64,000 nucleotides of DNA from Spodoptera frugiperda (GCF_023101765.2 NC_064215.1:2852001-2916000); one strand, 5' to 3'. Positions 53,763 to 63,181 are shown, counted from the stretch's first letter. Notes: a model not told the origin generated them from the letters alone. Numbers and translations are program-made.

Positions 53763-54047
53763 CTAATCTAAAACTGAGTTTGAACTTGCATCTTGACTCC
53801 GCGGTCGACATCGGCTGGTATGTTGCTTCGCAAATTGCCCATTACCATCACAGGGATCTCCGTCACGATTAACTCGACCGATATAGACATGTTTATCGTT
53901 GACACAATTAAGACGTTTTGTTAGTTTGTCGTTGCTACAAACGTCGGTAGACACTGCGGTCGCGGTACAAGGTACTGTGGATGTCTTCTTCACACGGTTC
54001 GGGTCGAGCAGCTTGTAGTCCTCCACGAAGTAAGCCTCGGCGTTCAT
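53763..54047 (-). CDS. Family A' small protein, copy 3 (94 codons)
   Basis: One replacement relative to copies 1 and 2 (Thr to Ala in QDASSNS). The initiator region is changed (ACTGAAA for ACTAAA around 54180). Confidence 0.46.
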   Translation of the reverse strand: MNAEAYFVEDYKLLDPNRVKKTSTVPCTATAVSTDVCSNDKLTKRLNCVNDKHVYIGRVNRDGDPCDGNGQFAKQHTSRCRPRSQDASSNSVLD

Positions 54048-54180
54048 GGTTTGATTTGTTTTTTTAGTATGGTTATCACATTTATGACTTGATAAATTCT
54101 TGTAACAAATTATTTAATGTATCAATAAAGTACTTAATATTTATTTTTTGTTGTTACTTCTCCAACGATCTCTGAATAAC

Positions 54181-54213
54181 TGAAAAATTAAATAGAAAGA
54201 TCCTCCTTTTATA
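54181..54213 (-). promoter_or_regulatory. Core promoter of A' copy 3 (mutated initiator)
   Basis: TATAAAAG on the minus strand at 54213-54206 is kept; the initiator reads TTTCAGTTATTCAGAG rather than TTTAGTT. Confidence 0.5.
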
Positions 54214-54608
54214 TCCCGATGTTTAACGTAGAGCGCCATGATCCCAGTAGCCAACAATGAACACGACCACGGAGGTTGCGCCGAACATGATGAACGTATA
54301 GAAACCTGCGCCGGTATGTGTCCCGGCCCGACGCAAGTCGATGCTCCTTTCGTCGACATCGCCGTCGTGTTCGACATCGTCTTCGATTTTAACTTGAAAT
54401 GTTCCATTGCGACGAACTCGAAATGTATAGTTTTAGCTTTCGTGCAATTGTAATATACCTGAACATGACCATCAATAGTAGTAGATGATGATGTCAACGC
54501 CCAACGCGATGAACGTACAGGAATCTGCGTTGCTATGTCGCCGTTGTGGATATGTCGCAGCGTTTCGGCGTTGTCGTGCTCAACATTGCTCTACGTTAAA
54601 CAGCGCGC
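54214..54608. promoter_or_regulatory. Divergent promoter block (module B), copy 3
   Basis: Same 395-bp layout as 40290-40680, with CTCTACGTTAAACA at both ends. The incidental ORF (54238-54453) is kept with five or so replacements. Confidence 0.5.
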
Positions 54609-54641
54609 TATAAAAGGAGGATTTTTCTATTTAATTATTTA
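54609..54641 (+). promoter_or_regulatory. Core promoter of A+ copy 5
   Basis: TATAAAAG at 54609-54616 and TTTAGTTATAAAGAGG with A at 54641, 32 bp apart. Confidence 0.65.
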
Positions 54642-54695
54642 GTTATAAAGAGGTCGTGGGACAATTAAGAAGGTACCGAGTAAACAAATCAAACC

Positions 54696-54926
54696 ATGAA
54701 CGCCGAGGCTTACTTCGTCGAGGACTACAAGCTGCTCGACCCGAATTGTGTAAAGAAGAAGCACACGCGCTCTTGTACTGCGACCACGATGTTAACGTGG
54801 TGTGTCGAGAAACTATCACGAATGTTCACAAACATGTACAACGTGTGCCGGATGGTCCTGAAGACATACCAAGGCATACGTCGATACGTTCATCAAGTTC
54901 GACATCGGTTTCGACGTCCAGGTTGA
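54696..54926 (+). CDS. Family A+ small protein, copy A+5 (76 codons)
   Basis: Identical to A+3 in this frame. The 3' flank has lost the segment after GTCGGTGACGTCC that the other copies share. Confidence 0.46.
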   Translation: MNAEAYFVEDYKLLDPNCVKKKHTRSCTATTMLTWCVEKLSRMFTNMYNVCRMVLKTYQGIRRYVHQVRHRFRRPG

Positions 54927-55189
54927 CGATGACTCCACAACAAACTTTTCTCGCCCACTGTACTGTGTGTGAACATTATAAGCATGGAATGGACCTGTCG
55001 GTGACGTCCACGGAAAACCCAAAGGATGATTATAATTAAGATTAGTATAAGAAAAATGTATTGAGATTGTACGAACAATAAACTGCTTTTATTTCATTTT
55101 TGTTTTTTTATTTTTATTTTACTTCAGTTCTCTGGACTTATTAACTAAATCAAACATGTGGATGTTCTGTCCTGTGGTTTTGGTAAACC

Positions 55190-56940
55190 AAGTTCATATA
55201 GAAGCATGTAGTATCGCTAAACTCGTCATTAAACTGAACATCAAACCACAAAAAATTAACCCGAACCAATTAATAAACGAAAATATATTGTGACAATATC
55301 TTTAACCTTGAAACGACGAAAATGACAATACCTAATAAAATTAATTAAAAGAAATTTAATAAAACACTTACTAGCAAACGGTGAAATACTAGGCGAGCCG
55401 CGACGAACGAACAGCGACAATCCATTGGATGGCAGCTGTTTGTTCGTCGCGGCTCCGCGTGGATAGCCGCGACGGACTCAACGCTGCCTCCGCGCGGCTT
55501 TTTTTTGTAACACGATTGAAATCCTTATCGACTTCCCACGCCGTGGGGACGACGGAGGGGTGTGCTGGACTCCTAAAGGCCACCGCGGTGTTCCTCCACA
55601 GCTTGCGGCCGTGATCCGGGCTGCCCTCGCGGATTCACCCGACAGGCTTTGACCTACCGCTACGTTTGCGGCAGGTCCCGCCACGTTAGAGGCCCTGAGA
55701 GGCTGCTTCCTTTCCCCTTGGTACCTATGAGTTGAGTTAGTAAAGTTAGTAGATCTATTAAGTTGTCGAAAAATACGCAATTATATTTTTTACTTTTTAT
55801 ATTAATTTGTTTTGGAATATTTATTTTTTGAAGTTGGTTTTTTTTGTTAAAATTGTTTTTTATTTTTTCTCCTTTATCGCGTTGCATTCTCTTCATAGTA
55901 TTTTAAATATACGATTGTGTATAAAATTTTGCATCGAAAGTAAGCTTCGATATTAGTATGATGTATGTACGACGCTGCTTTGTGTAGCTTGTTACCTGAG
56001 ACAAAAGCCGTTCGTGTATTGTTGTTAACTGAGCGCGATTTTGAAATCACTTTTCAAACTTTTATTTTTTGTCTAATAATAAATTGACGTGACATGTTCC
56101 TACTTTGACTCCTCGTTGAAGGTTGTATTGCAATGGGAGAAGATGGATGTGTGGAGTTCAGTTTAGTGGAGAATAACTTTAGACAAAGCTTCAGTAAGTG
56201 TATATTGAATAATTATTTAATACAACTTGTTCAGACAGAGTGTGGAGGGCGACTGTCCTAAAATACCTTGGTATAACATATATAGTACATGATAGTGACA
56301 AAGAAAATGAAGTGATTATTGTGCAATTTGTAGTAGCATAAGAAAGTAGGGTTATGGAATTATGGATACATGATTCCTAGGTTACAGAGTAGGCGCACTA
56401 CTATGGATGCTATGATTGAATTATATTCGCTATACGTGTAAATCTTTGGTCTGAGTACCATTCGGCTAGCGTGGAAAATATTCCCGCGCGAAGTGGAAAT
56501 AGCGTTCGACACGAACGTCTATTGAACAAGAGTACCGGACGCTATCGTGGGAATCAATGCGTACGACGAGTTTGGTCTACGGCCGTACATGACACGATGG
56601 CGGATGACGTGGCGATGGGCGCAGCGCGTGGCGCGCGCTGTCGACGAACTCGCCATTCGTTTCGCCGGCGCCGACGACGACGCCGAGTGACTCACACTGG
56701 CCAAGCGCATCAGTTTAATGACGAGTTTAGCGATACTACATGCTTCTATATGAACTTGGTTACCCACAACGAGTTCGCGAAAATTTCAACGCATTTTTCG
56801 TCTAATGCATTCCAAATGGTTGCAGAATGTTGGAAAATATTAAACAGTAAGTATAAGGTACTAAGACGAAACTTTTACTTAAGTTTTGTTTTACATTCGT
56901 GTTAATCGTTATTGAAAGGTATTATAGAATATATTACGAA
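55190..56940. repeat. Long arm, orientation 2 (copy 2)
   Basis: Direct copy of 43480-45230, with the hairpin element at 55396-55454 and inverted ends at 55190-55245 and 56709-56764. Confidence 0.8.
56471..56905 (+). CDS. Module F-containing ORF, 144 codons
   Basis: The last third carries the F segment (DTTCFYMNLVTHNEFAK, then MVAECWKILNS). Here TAAG is inserted after AACAG, so the frame runs past the usual stop to LSFVLHSC. The first two thirds are Arg-rich sequence antisense to G and poorly supported. Confidence 0.25.
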   Translation: MENIPARSGNSVRHERLLNKSTGRYRGNQCVRRVWSTAVHDTMADDVAMGAARGARCRRTRHSFRRRRRRRRVTHTGQAHQFNDEFSDTTCFYMNLVTHNEFAKISTHFSSNAFQMVAECWKILNSKYKVLRRNFYLSFVLHSC

Positions 56941-57189
56941 ATATTCGCGCTAAGGCGCAGTGAGTTTGATAGCTGCCGCGCGTCGCTCGCTGTGACGTCA
57001 CTTATCAATTTATTATCGAACTGCTTATTGTCGTTGATTGGCTGGTCGGTTACGGTGTCATACTATTCAATTTCAAAGCGCGGCTTTTATGTTCTATAAA
57101 CATCGCGTAAACATTTCCTTGAATCTGCTAATGCTTCAAGTAGACTTAAACTTTTGGTCGCCAGTTTGCAGCAATACACACCAATCATC

Positions 57190-57510
57190 ATGTCGGCCAT
57201 CGAATCTACTGCAAACCAGAACAGTTTCATGATTTCGTCGTCCCGCGCACGCGGTGTGTCGATCGTGATAAACGGTGCAGCGCGCGGCGCGGTGGTAGCG
57301 GCGGCAGTGCCGCGCCGCGCACTCTACTCGTCGTCCACAACACATCGTACCAAGGCATTTCTGATTAACGAGTCATCACAGTGCGAGCCTCGTCGTCACG
57401 CGGCCGCGGTTATCGGTCGCGATAAAACGGTGCTACGCGCGCCGCTCACTTACGTTACGGTCAGGGGCTTAGTCTGCTATTACAATTGTGTCAGAATGGT
57501 CGATCACTGA
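57190..57510 (+). CDS. Module D ORF, copy D9 (106 codons, plus strand)
   Basis: First of the inverted D copies. The start MSAIESTANQNSF differs from D7 by GAG/GAA and TCA/TCT (silent) and Val/Ala, which favours this reading frame. One Arg is deleted (RRH). After LTYV the foldback element at 57464 replaces the normal C-terminus. Confidence 0.4.
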   Translation: MSAIESTANQNSFMISSSRARGVSIVINGAARGAVVAAAVPRRALYSSSTTHRTKAFLINESSQCEPRRHAAAVIGRDKTVLRAPLTYVTVRGLVCYYNCVRMVDH

Positions 57511-57603
57511 GCAGTGCGAGAGGGTCGGAGCTATGTAGGTTGTATAGCTCCGTCCCTCTTGATCGACCATTCTGACACAATTGTAATAGCAGACTAAGGC
57601 CCC
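57464..57603. mobile_element. Foldback/MITE insertion in D9
   Basis: Arms GGGGCTTAGTCTGC...CGATCA and its complement ending AGACTAAGGCCCC, 43-44 bp each. A second inverted pair lies inside (GGAGCTAT and ATAGCTCC), so almost all of it can pair. Other D copies read GGTCAGCTCATC across the site. Confidence 0.85.
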
Positions 57604-57807
57604 ATAGCTCATCAACCGCGGCAGATGCGATCGGAACGTTTCAATGTAGCCATGTTACTCATCGTAAGTTTGCGAGCTCTATAAAACTAACTTGCGGCGC
57701 GCCCGTGTGTGCGCAGATTTTGTTCATACGACGATTTTGACTTCCCGTAAGAAACTTGAGTTTACACAACACCGCGTCGACCAAAGCGGCCATCATTAGG
57801 GTTCCCA

Positions 57808-58284
57808 TTGCATAATGAGTTTAACGCAACATGTAACAATTTGATGGATGAAACGATAGATATGATTTGGTTGTGTTTATGTCGTGGATCTCACTGTGAC
57901 AATGAATTTTCACGAAGTCCTCGTCAACTTCAACGTCGAACGATTCTCAACTTAATGTACCTGTATGTAATGTCGTACTTCACAGTATGTGTAATAAGGA
58001 TCATCCAGCACAAACAACGTAATGTTAAGAAAGAAACCGAAAACCACGTAACGATAAAGATTCATGGGCGAGCGTGCTACGCCATGTACCATGTACCTAA
58101 AATGTTTTATCAAGGTTTAAGACCTGATAGTAATGAAAAGCTGATAAGAAGTACGTATAAAGCCAGCAGCCGAGCTGTAACTGCCACACGCGGCACAGGC
58201 CTCTCCTCACACAGAGAAGCACCGAGCACCACCGAGCACAACGTTGAATATGTTGTTCAGACATTTTGTGAAACCGCCGTCTGA
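57808..58284 (+). CDS. 158-codon ORF in the inverted end segment
   Basis: MHNEFNATCNNLMDETIDM start; middle NVKKETENHVTIKIHGRACY and end HREAPSTTEHNVEYVVQTFC. The matching plus-left copy (minus strand, 27.1-26.6 kb) keeps parts but has frameshifts and a stop, so this is the more intact version. No family is recognised. Confidence 0.28.
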   Translation: MHNEFNATCNNLMDETIDMIWLCLCRGSHCDNEFSRSPRQLQRRTILNLMYLYVMSYFTVCVIRIIQHKQRNVKKETENHVTIKIHGRACYAMYHVPKMFYQGLRPDSNEKLIRSTYKASSRAVTATRGTGLSSHREAPSTTEHNVEYVVQTFCETAV

Positions 58285-58317
58285 CTCTCGCCTGCCTGAT
58301 CAATGTTTCTCGAGACC

Positions 58318-58565
58318 ACAGAGCTGGTCTGTTGCTAGAACAGAGGTTAGGCTAAGCGTTGCCATTCCAAGTGGCAATACTGCTAGTCCTAACTCCTAAC
58401 TACGCACTCCGTCGATATTTTAGTGATGTCTTGTTTTCTAGGGTCATCGTAATTCCTCGGTAACAACAGTAACAACCTAAAATTAAGTAAATCTGTGACA
58501 TCGTTCTCACCAGCCGCACTCGCGACCACTACACCTACTCTTTAATGAATTATTTTGATAAGAAA
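58318..58565 (-). repeat. Module M (copy 6, minus)
   Basis: Full-length inverted copy. Confidence 0.75.
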
Positions 58566-58646
58566 GAACATTCGAGTATTTTATTTAATCGGCATAGATA
58601 AAATTAATATCGATTTTGCACAATATTTGAGTTTTTTATTTAATCG

Positions 58647-58686
58647 AACGCAAGATCGATATTAAAATTAATATCGATCTTGCGTT
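58647..58686. repeat. 40-bp loopless palindrome
   Basis: AACGCAAGATCGATATTAAA meets its complement ATTAATATCGATCTTGCGTT directly, with one central mismatch. In the left copy (26260-26330) the same half sites are separated by ~50 bp, so the palindrome formed by deletion or inversion. Confidence 0.85.
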
Positions 58687-58694
58687 AGTCGGAT

Positions 58695-58732
58695 TGTAGC
58701 GAAGTGGCCCGGACAGCAGTTACTTCGCTACA
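58695..58732. repeat. Hairpin TGTAGCGAAGT...ACTTCGCTACA (copy 2)
   Basis: Inverted copy of 26203-26240, directly right of the palindrome. Confidence 0.7.
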
Positions 58733-58866
58733 TGGTCCAATAAAACCCAGGTACAAACACAAACAGGAAAAATTTGTACACTTTAGAATTTCAAACGATG
58801 TCGTTGATTTAACAGACAGACAGACCGACAGCACGCAGACCGTCTGCATGCGAGTAAATAGGACCA

Positions 58867-59082
58867 TCATAATATTATAAGAACATGTAGAATATACAAT
58901 TGGGTATTGACAAACACGATCAATGTCACGAGTATCTTCCTCGGACCGTGGCCACTAGCAGACTGTCTGATACCAAATGCGAGGCATTTATTCAAAGGCT
59001 GTGGTAACGTTGCATGTGATAACACTTTCGCACTTATCTCGCTATCTGAAATTATCAATATTAATATAAACCTAATTACCAT
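58867..59082 (-). CDS. Module Z ORF, 71 codons (copy 2)
   Basis: The translation is identical to that of 25853-26068, 33 kb away and inverted. Strand and function are uncertain as for copy 1. Confidence 0.25.
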   Translation of the reverse strand: MVIRFILILIISDSEISAKVLSHATLPQPLNKCLAFGIRQSASGHGPRKILVTLIVFVNTQLYILHVLIIL

Positions 59083-59476
59083 TGATACGATAACTTACTA
59101 ATTTCAGATTATTCAGTCGTGGCTATTCTCCGAGCAACATAGTTGAAACGTTGCGTGTGTAACGTGAGCTAGAAAATAAATGCTAATACAATATATCATG
59201 TCATTCTCAAAGACATTTTGCTACTCTATATTGTTTTCGGTACAAAGAACTGTATAAAACGTAATTAATATTATAAGTGTTCCAAATAGATAATTAGCAA
59301 TATAAGGAAACCTTCAATTACTTTCCCCACAAACACACCTACAAATTAAACGTAAGCTGCAGCTCACATCAAACGCTACTCGTAGTGATCCATGAGTAAG
59401 CACCGATGGCATCAACTAGAGTGTTCACATACAATAAGTACGCGGCGAGCTCGTCAGCTGCCGTGCGTCACTCGCT

Positions 59477-59534
59477 GTGATATCACTTGTCGATACATTA
59501 TTATCAGAATGTCTTTAGTCGGTGAATCGGTGGT
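59477..59534 (+). repeat. 58-bp direct duplication, copy 1
   Basis: CTGTGATATCACTTGTCGAT through GTCGGTGAATCG is repeated at 60127-60184, flanking the transposon at 59640-60035. Confidence 0.75.
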
Positions 59535-59639
59535 CGCGTACGGTTTTCAATTCGCGATTACTCAATGTTAGATTATCTTTTAAAATTTAGAAGGTAAAGC
59601 TCTCGAGTTACATGATCTGGGTAATTGTAAAAACCATTT

Positions 59640-60035
59640 AAAACATTATACAAATCTTTATATATATAATTCTTCTGTACGTGTGTATGTCACTGAACTC
59701 CTCTTAAACGACTAGACGGATTTTGATGAAACTTTTTGTGTGTGTTCAAGAGGATCTGAGAATGGTTTAGATTCACAATTTTGTCCGCTGGACAAAGTTT
59801 TTTTAATTAATTTTTAATTTATTAGTAGTTGTTGATTTTGGAATGTTTTACATCGTGATCCGACGGACGGCGCTACCATCGTAGTGTCAAATATTAATGA
59901 CGTTAGATATTGTCATAACATTTGAATAATAATTTTCATCAAAAAGGTCCAGAATGTTTTAGCTTATTAAAAAAGTTTAAAATTTTCAAATTAACGTGTA
60001 GACAGGACAACGTCTTGTCGGGTCCGCTAGTATTA
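59640..60035 (+). mobile_element. Common lepidopteran non-autonomous element
   Basis: Begins TATATAATTCTTCTGTACG, includes TCCTCTTAAACGACTAGACG, TTTGTCCGCTGGACAAAG and GGCGCTACCATCG, ends CGTCTTGTCGGGTCCGCTAG. I know similar sequences as abundant repeats of moths. No ORF. Confidence 0.6.
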
Positions 60036-60126
60036 TACTAAATAAGTCTTAAATCTTTGTTGACTTGATCCCCGCAACGAAAACGAGATCGAACACGGCT
60101 GACCAAGTATTTGTCGTTGCCAAACT

Positions 60127-60184
60127 CGCTGTGATATCACTTGTCGATACATTATTATCAGAATGTCTTTAGTCGGTGAATCGA
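60127..60184 (+). repeat. 58-bp direct duplication, copy 2
   Basis: See 59477-59534. It is followed within 25 bp by module M, so the duplication marks a rearrangement junction. Confidence 0.75.
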
Positions 60185-60204
60185 ACCTGGCAACTGTCTG
60201 TTAC

Positions 60205-60430
60205 ATAGAACAGAGGTTAGGCTAAGCGTTGCCATTCCAAGTGGCATTACTGCTAGTCCTAACTCCTAACTACGCACTCCGTCGGTATTTTAGTGATGTC
60301 TTGTTTTCTAGGGTCATCGTAATTCCTCGGTAACAACAGTAACAACCTAAAATTAAGTAAATCTGTGACATCGTTCTCGCCAGCCGCACTCGCGACCACT
60401 ACACCTACTCTTTAATGAATCATTTTGATA
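60205..60430 (-). repeat. Module M (copy 7, minus)
   Basis: Full-length inverted copy; the hairpin TGTAGCGAAGT...ACTTCGCTACA copy 3 follows at 60553-60590. Confidence 0.75.
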
Positions 60431-60552
60431 AGAAAAAAGAACATTCGAGTATTTTATTTCATCGGCATAGAAAATTAATATCGATCTTGCACAATATTTG
60501 AGTTTTTTATTTAATATATAAAAAATTAATATCGATCTTGCGTTAGTGGGAT

Positions 60553-60590
60553 TGTAGCGAAGTGGCCCGGACAGCAGTTACTTCGCTACA
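60553..60590. repeat. Hairpin TGTAGCGAAGT...ACTTCGCTACA (copy 3)
   Basis: Same as copies 1 and 2. Confidence 0.7.
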
Positions 60591-60898
60591 TGGTCCAATA
60601 AAACCCAGGTACAAACACAAACAGGAAAAATTTGTACACTTTAGAATTTCAAACGATGTCGTTGATTTAACAGACTAACAGACCGACAGCACACAGACCG
60701 TCTGTGCGACGCAGGTTCTACCATCAGGTCCACCGAAGTGTAACACATCGACTTCGCCGTGCCGTACGTCGCGACGTTTGACGCGACTCACAACGATCGC
60801 GTGGTACGAATCTATGGGTATCAGTAATACTTTTGTCATCCATACATTCCTCTTGGATGTTATAAATCAACAACTTAAGCGTCAAGATCGCGAACGGT

Positions 60899-61111
60899 TT
60901 GGGACGTGACAACGACGGCTTCATTAGCTTGCTAGTTAGTTATCGTTTCGGCAAGCCGGGCGCCGTAACAAAAAGTGTGTTTCATGTAATTACTGAAATA
61001 CAAAGAAACCAAAACCACGTGGCGAGAGAATCATTGAAGTGGTCCGGCCGATATTATGCCGGGGCGGTCGGCGCGCGATCAAAACATATGACTTGGACAT
61101 GTCTTATGTAA
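60899..61111 (+). CDS. Module K sense frame, 70 codons
   Basis: HVITEIQRNQNHVARESLK and KWSGRYYAGAVGARSKHM, paralogous to 45894-46130. Confidence 0.27.
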   Translation: MGRDNDGFISLLVSYRFGKPGAVTKSVFHVITEIQRNQNHVARESLKWSGRYYAGAVGARSKHMTWTCLM

Positions 61112-61439
61112 ACTTAAAACGTTTAGCAAACATAATCTTGACGCACGGAACTAAATTAACAACTTGCACCGCGAACATGTGCCGGCGCAGGTCTCTGCAT
61201 TCAACATCAAAATCGATGAACAAAATTCAACACTGACTTGACTTTCGGTTAGGGTCTAATACTAGCAAATAAAAAACAATTAAGAAATCTTAGAGCAAAT
61301 ATATTTTTATGTAATTTGTAATAAACATTTATTTAGTACAACATGCGACCACGTCGCCGCCGAACATGATGCTGTACTCGATGAACGCCTCGACACACGT
61401 TGTCTCGTCGTCAGGATCGTCAGCCGAGCGCGGTGAGTG

Positions 61440-61658
61440 TCACCAAGGTGTGAATGTATCAACGCGGTGTGGATCACACAACCCGTTGCAGTGCATGAGG
61501 ACCACGCGGCAGTCGCTCGGGTCGACCGCTGTGTCCGCCTCGCGCGAGACCATTCTCCGCGCTAACGCCAGTGTCTTTAGAGAAGGCTGCGTGTGTTGCT
61601 TCACACAGTTTGGATCAAGCAACAGGTAGTCTTCAGCGAAATAGACTTCCTCGTTCAT
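61440..61658 (-). CDS. Family A'' small protein, copy 3 (72 codons)
   Basis: Same as copy 1 except Gly to Asp before PSDC. Complete promoter upstream. Confidence 0.5.
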   Translation of the reverse strand: MNEEVYFAEDYLLLDPNCVKQHTQPSLKTLALARRMVSREADTAVDPSDCRVVLMHCNGLCDPHRVDTFTPW

Positions 61659-61711
61659 GATTTGAGATGCTTGCTCAGTATGCACCAACTTATCTACGAC
61701 CTCTAATTAAC

Positions 61712-61744
61712 TAAACAGAGAAATAGATGCAATCAGCTTTTATA
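61712..61744 (-). promoter_or_regulatory. Core promoter of A'' copy 3
   Basis: Minus-strand TATAAAAG (61744-61737), TTTAGTTAATTAGAGGTCG with A at 61712, 32 bp apart; ATG 54 nt downstream. Confidence 0.63.
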
Positions 61745-61853
61745 CTAACACGTAACAAGATAACCGACATCGCTTGGTTTTGCGACCACATCGAACCTGC
61801 TTCAAGTAGACTTAAACTTGGTCGCCAGTTTGCAGCAATACACACCAATCATC

Positions 61854-62264
61854 ATGTCGGCCATCGAGTCAACTGTAAACATTTTCATGATTTCGTCGTC
61901 CCGCGCACGCGGTGTGTCGATCGTGATAAACGGTGCAGCGCGCGGCGCGGTGGTAGCGGCGGCAGTGCCGCGCCGCGCACTCTACTCGTCGTCCACAACA
62001 CATCGTACCAAGGCATTTCTGATTAACGAGTCATCACAGTGCGAGCCTCGTCGTCGAGACGCGGCCGCGGTTATCGGTCGCGATAAGACGGTGCTACGCG
62101 CGCCGCTCACTTACGGTCAGCTCATCAACCGCGACAGATGCGAACGGAACGCTTCTATGTATCACGTTACTCATCATAAGTTTGCGAGCTCTATAAAACT
62201 AACTTGCGGCGCGCCCGTGTGTCGGCGCAGATTTTGTTTATACGACGATGTTGGCTTCCCGTAA
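61854..62264 (+). CDS. Module D ORF, copy D10 (136 codons, plus strand)
   Basis: MSAIESTVNIFMISSS start (a 6-bp loss like D3), then the D core and a long read-through ending in SFRKK-side sequence of module E. Head to head with A'' copy 3, as at 30.4 and 49.1 kb. Confidence 0.38.
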   Translation: MSAIESTVNIFMISSSRARGVSIVINGAARGAVVAAAVPRRALYSSSTTHRTKAFLINESSQCEPRRRDAAAVIGRDKTVLRAPLTYGQLINRDRCERNASMYHVTHHKFASSIKLTCGAPVCRRRFCLYDDVGFP

Positions 62265-62269
62265 GAAAC

Positions 62270-62470
62270 TTAAGTTTGGACAACAGCGGTCGCGTCGACC
62301 AAAGCGGCCATCATTAGGGTTCCTATTGCATAATGAGTTTAACGCAATATGTAACAATTTGATGGATGAAACGATAGATGCACACATAGTTGGGGGGTAC
62401 ATTGTCGGGGATCTCATCATCCTCACTGTGACAATGAATTTTCACGAACTCCTCGTCAACTTCAACGTCG
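62270..62470 (-). pseudogene. Module E, minus-strand copy
   Basis: Acidic FDVEVDEEFVKIHCHSEDDE is kept. A run of six C instead of five (62391-62396) sends it into the frame NYVCIYRFIHQIVTYCVKL. This frame is more hydrophobic and protein-like than the alternative at 27.1 kb. Confidence 0.32.
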
Positions 62471-62593
62471 AACGATGCTCAACTTAATGTACCTGTATGT
62501 AATGTCGTACTTCAGTATGTGCAATAAGGAGCATCCAGCACAAACAACGTAATGTGAAGAAAGAAACCGAAAACGACGTAACGATAAAGATTC

Positions 62594-63007
62594 ATGAGCG
62601 AGCGTGCTGCGCCATGTACCATATACCTAAAATGTTTTATCAAGGTTTCAAGCTACCAAATGTATTCATTCAAAGGCTGCGACATGCAACGTGCTTGTGA
62701 TAACACTTTCGCACTTATCTCGCTATCTGAAATTATCAATATTACCCTAATTACCATTGATACGATACAAAAAAAAACAAAAACAAGTGGCGATAGATTC
62801 ATCGAAGTGGTCCGGCCAATATTATGCCGGGGTGGTCGTCGATCAAAATATTGGCGACTTGGACATGTCTTATGTGAACTTAAAACGTTTAGCGAACATA
62901 ATCTTGACGTGCAGACCAAAATTGATAACTTGCGCCGCATACGAACGAGTACATGTGTCGGCACAGGTTTCTGCATTCAGCATCAACCAAAGTGGATACA
63001 GTTTTGA
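62594..63007 (+). CDS. Inverted copy of the 189-codon ORF, frameshifted (137 codons)
   Basis: Same MSERAAPCTIYLKCF start; a 4-bp insertion (CGTT-type, near 62945) shifts the frame at RRIRTSTC. Confidence 0.27.
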   Translation: MSERAAPCTIYLKCFIKVSSYQMYSFKGCDMQRACDNTFALISLSEIINITLITIDTIQKKTKTSGDRFIEVVRPILCRGGRRSKYWRLGHVLCELKTFSEHNLDVQTKIDNLRRIRTSTCVGTGFCIQHQPKWIQF

Positions 63008-63062
63008 GTTTGGACAACAACGGTCGCAGCTGACGATGATGGTTCTCATCGAGACAAGTCAT
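62860..63062 (-). pseudogene. Module C, minus-strand copy C7, frameshifted
   Basis: MTCLDENHHRQL start kept, 4-bp insertion after the LCRHM codons breaks the frame. Confidence 0.4.
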
Positions 63063-63181
63063 ACAAAATTAAATTAATACTAGGTAATAAAAACAATGTA
63101 AGAAGTTTTAAAGCGTTGAATTTATTTTTATGAAAACAATAATTTTGTAAAACATGTACCATCCTAAACCAGAACAGTTTC

